The position numbers and the translations under genes were made by a program. The notes below the pieces were generated by a model. That model was given only the letters and a program-made list of their open reading frames with translations, did no database searches and was not told the DNA's origin. DNA of 64,000 nt from assembly GCA_000499405.2 (NCBI GenBank), contig HG738138.1, positions 8,120,888 to 8,184,887 on the forward strand. The letters are read 5' to 3'. The stretch comes from Onchocerca volvulus (lineage: Eukaryota; Nematoda; Chromadorea; Rhabditida; Onchocercidae). Positions 60,793-64,000 of the stretch are shown here, one piece after another; within the stretch, counting starts at the first letter, position 1, and each line of letters starts with the position of its first letter.

Positions 60793-63700
60793 ATGGAAAG
60801 AATTTGCAAACTACTTGAAGTTGCCACTATTATTTTATTTAATAACTGCTTGGCATCAACACCATTATGCGCTGTTTATCATCCATTCCGACTACAGCCC
60901 GATAATAATAATGTTCGTTTCTTTGATTCTCTTATTTTCGTCTTCTGAACGATGCTTAGAGACAAATATGTGGAATGAATTTCTAGAAATGCCAATTGTA
61001 TTCCATCAGCATTGAAATGATGTCGAAACATGAAAGGAATCACAAAGGATAAAGCCATTACTGTTTATTGCCCTCAGTACGTTGATAAGTTGTAATTTTG
61101 CATAGATCATCCGTAATTATAGTATCAAATTGGTGCAGCATTGCCATTACATGATGAAGATTGTGTAAAATTACATGTGGAAGCAGTTCAGGACATCATT
61201 GCAGTTCAGTGGGCGTTAACTCACTGGAATCAGAATTCGAAGACTAACAACTTAAAAACTGGTTTGTTAATACTATCATTTTGTTTTATTTCAATGTGCA
61301 AGCATTCAATCAGTTTATCAATTAAGAACTCTTTCCTGACTTCTGAAAAATATAGTCATATCGGAAAAAAACTTGCTCCATTGTTTGTATTTTTGAAATG
61401 AAACACTATTGCATTGATTTGTACATCAAGATATTTGTAGTTTTCGAGATCCTTCACTCAATTGATATTTTCAGGTTTCTATGCTGGTGATACATGTTCG
61501 AAACCGAAAGAGGCAATTTCTCAAACACTCAAATTTTTAGATTCATTTGGTTTTTATGAACCTGATGAATGCAAAGGAAATCAAAATTTCCGCAAACTTC
61601 TTGGTATGACAAGTTTTACCAAGCTGAATTAGAGTCATTTACACACATTGCTTTTATTTCTCATAAAATTTTATAATGGGTAAAATATTTTGTGGGAATT
61701 CGGTCTGAAGGATTGATTCATAACTGATTTGCATAAATTTAAGGCTTTTTTTTACCGAAGGATGCGGCATCGACAAAAGCAGTCGCTTCAATTCTTCAAA
61801 CTACCCCATTGCCATTGTTAGCGTACAGTTACGCATCAGCTGATGAATTAACACGAATGAATATTACTAATTTTGCCACAACCGCTCCAACTATGACAGT
61901 TTTCATTGATGTTAGCTTTTCACTCTTTGTTGGGAAAAATTTCAGTTAAAAAACTCAATCATTTCATCAAAATAATGCTTGCAAACAAAGTTGCTTTTGA
62001 AAAATAGAAAGAGAATTTGAACACTTTCTCATGTTGTTATCCATCGTTGTATTACTGCATTTTAGGCATTTGCAAGACTTATGGAAAACTTGAATAGCAA
62101 CTTGGTAGCAATTGTGATAAAAACCGACGATGAAGATCTAACAATTCGCCTTGTTAACAGATTACGACAGAAAAATATCTTCATTTCTGAACTGATCCAT
62201 TCAGAAATTTCCAATTTCGAGCAAATTCTTCGGAATTCCGATAGCCAAATTATATTTGCGCTTTTGTCGAAAAAGGAGGTAATTTTTGCTTGGAATTTTA
62301 TACCTGAATTTTATTTTTGTAGATCATAGAATTCTCGAAAAATCTGATTGTGGTACGGAATTTTTTCTATGAAGAAATAACGAGATTAGACTAATTCGAA
62401 AAATATTATAAAGCACAATTTTTTACAATAGAGATTTAATGAAGTTTTACGGTATTTTGTTCAATTATTTCAAACCAGCTCTGAAAAATAAAAGCAGTAA
62501 TGAAATCTATAGCATCGAGCGACAAAAACAGCATCATACTACAGCTACAAAAAACAAAACTGCTAAGGGGGCTAAATGAAGCCAACTTCAGGATCTCACT
62601 TAAGGTTTAAAGTCTTGGCACTATGGATTCAAAATCTTAAATTATGATACCTAGTAGGCCGTGCAGTGGAAAGTAATCAGTAATAGTAATCCTCCTGCTA
62701 TTATTTTTATTCTCTCATTATCGTTTCTTTCCAATTTCGCTCTAATGTTTGGTCTGGGATGAACAATGAAACATTGTTCACACTGATTAAATGATGATAC
62801 CATATCTCCGCTACTACTCAGACGGATTGGTAATTCCAGGAGAAATATTAGAAATATGTGAATGATCTTTGTAGCTTCTTTTAAGAGAAAAAAAAAACTG
62901 TAAAAAACTCCTAGGAGGAAGAATTAGCAAATGATATGATGATTTGAAATATTGAAATGAAGTATTTTCTCCACAAACTTTAGTATTTTCAAAAGCTTGT
63001 CTTTTTGTAGGACTTTCTATAAATCACCGAAAGTTTTTATTTGAATTTTAATTTGAAACGTTTTCAGATTATAAAATTACTTGCTGGAAAAAATTTCGGA
63101 ACTGATAAAATATGGGTTGTAGCTGAATTGGATACGGATGAACAACAGTCTGAAATAGAGCCACCGGAGTTTGTAGTAGATTCAAATATTCAGGTAATCC
63201 TCAGTAACTTCGTAATATTATCGGGATTTTAAGCAGTTGAATTCATCTTTGCGTCAGAATACTGCGATCTATTGTAGATAATATACTTGCGTCAACAGCA
63301 GCGTGATTTGCTGCAGTTCAAGAATTACTTTTTGCGATTGTTAAAAAATAACTACCAGTCGTATTCATTACTCGCTTCGCTCATGCAACAGGTAATCTTG
63401 AAAAAGGTGATCTAATTTCTTAGACTATTTCGACATTTCTCTAACTTGTTGATTTTGTGCAGCTTTTTGTATAATGGAATATGACCGTTTATTTTTTTAA
63501 ATTTTTGCAGGCTTTCCTTCGATCGCTAGGAACTTTCCAAGCTTTTTTAAGACTAAAATTGATCTTTGAATTGTAGATATGCAATTGTACTATATCGAAT
63601 GGAAAAAACGATAATGATTGCTCTAAAATTGATATTCAAAAAATGGCTCTTAGTTACAAGCAGACGTCAACTGCGGAATCTGTAATCAGAGCCGTTTATG

Positions 63701-63909
63701 CCTTTACCGCTGTTGCTGCTAGACTGGAAAAAAACCCAATGGCATCAGCACTATGGTGATTTTAATTAAATTTCAGTAAGTTGCTGAAGAAATATGCTGA
63801 AATAGGGATAATATTCCTTTGCCAATCCCCATTTGATGGAAACTTAAGGTTTGAAACAAGTAAACTGACTTTCACAAAAGCCCAGCTGATCAACTTATTG
63901 AAGCCAAAC
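60793..63909 (+). CDS. Class C G-protein-coupled receptor, N-terminal ligand-binding exons (partial)
   Basis: Class C receptors (metabotropic glutamate/GABA-B type) sense small ligands through an extracellular venus-flytrap domain. Exons 60793-60912, 61123-61261, 61475-61603, 61744-61910, 62066-62278, 63068-63193, 63278-63391, 63577-63755 and 63777-63909 join in phase. The start has a signal peptide (KLLEVATIILFNNCLAS). Fold landmarks: YQIGAALPLH (the 'IIGG..PVH' strand), AVQWALTHWNQ (the 'AI..IN' helix), YAGDTCSKPKEAISQTLKF, TPLPLLAYSYASADELT (the 'IP.ISY.ATS..LS' hinge) and SVIRAVYAF (the 'VIDAVYA' helix). The seven-helix part lies beyond the window. The last intron would be only 21 bases (63756-63776), which is suspicious. 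Ligand class unknown. Confidence 0.8.
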
Positions 63910-64000
63910 GTAACATATGTAGATGATTAAAGCGGAATAAAAAAAATGGTGCTGCATTTTGGCCACTGAAGAGCAGACAGATCAAAAAACCGACAATCTA

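Overview
The window reads as eukaryotic nuclear DNA from a nematode. It is strongly A+T-rich. Real genes are broken into many short exons, with 3' splice sites of the nematode TTTTCAG type. Two genes have such an acceptor a few bases before the start codon, as expected for spliced-leader addition. Gene content (a DENND4/Crag homologue, capping protein alpha, Rap1, a hairy-type bHLH, a class C receptor) is metazoan. The loose spacing and A+T richness resemble spirurid/filarial nematodes, but the species cannot be fixed from the sequence alone. I annotated by reading splice sites and checking intron phase by hand; no alignment was run.

Layout. 1-2765: decayed Helitron (Rep-like piece, then Pif1-type helicase), full of stops and frameshifts. 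About 2950-9108: decayed BEL/Pao LTR retrotransposon (gag, zinc knuckles, protease, RT, RNase H, integrase), interrupted by an assembly gap (6376-6597) and an inverted LTR-like sequence. 11138-21657 (-): complete 27-exon DENND4-family RabGEF gene, with a dead mariner transposon in its last intron. 22140-22871 (+): divergent gene for a 137-residue, probably mitochondrial membrane protein of unknown function. 24532-27085 (+): F-actin capping protein alpha, 7 exons. 28625-28695 (+): a lone LIM zinc-finger exon. 28812-30332 (-): exons of an unrecognised gene. 35032-36519 (+): Rap1 GTPase, 5 exons. 43326-44865 (+): hairy/E(spl)-type bHLH-Orange repressor, 3' end unresolved. 46668-47155 (+): possible secreted protein. 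52498-58397 (-): a series of coding-looking exons of one or more unrecognised genes. 60793 to beyond the right edge (+): extracellular ligand-binding domain of a class C G-protein-coupled receptor.

Non-genic structure includes a diverged dispersed repeat shared by about 31.4-32.5 kb and 51.4-52.3 kb, a pair of related LTR-like ends at about 40.5 and 59.2 kb, a 150-bp direct repeat (47.8/48.4 kb), a 78-bp tandem duplication (53.2 kb), a perfect 14-bp-stem hairpin (31.77 kb) and perfect palindromes carrying opposed forkhead-type GTAAACA cores (52.2 kb).

The genes do not form one pathway. Several touch cortical signalling and trafficking (Rap1, capping protein, DENND4 as a Rab exchange factor), but this is most likely ordinary genomic neighbourhood. 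The least explained material is the two sets of minus-strand exons, which were invisible as long ORFs and emerge only from splice-site reading.
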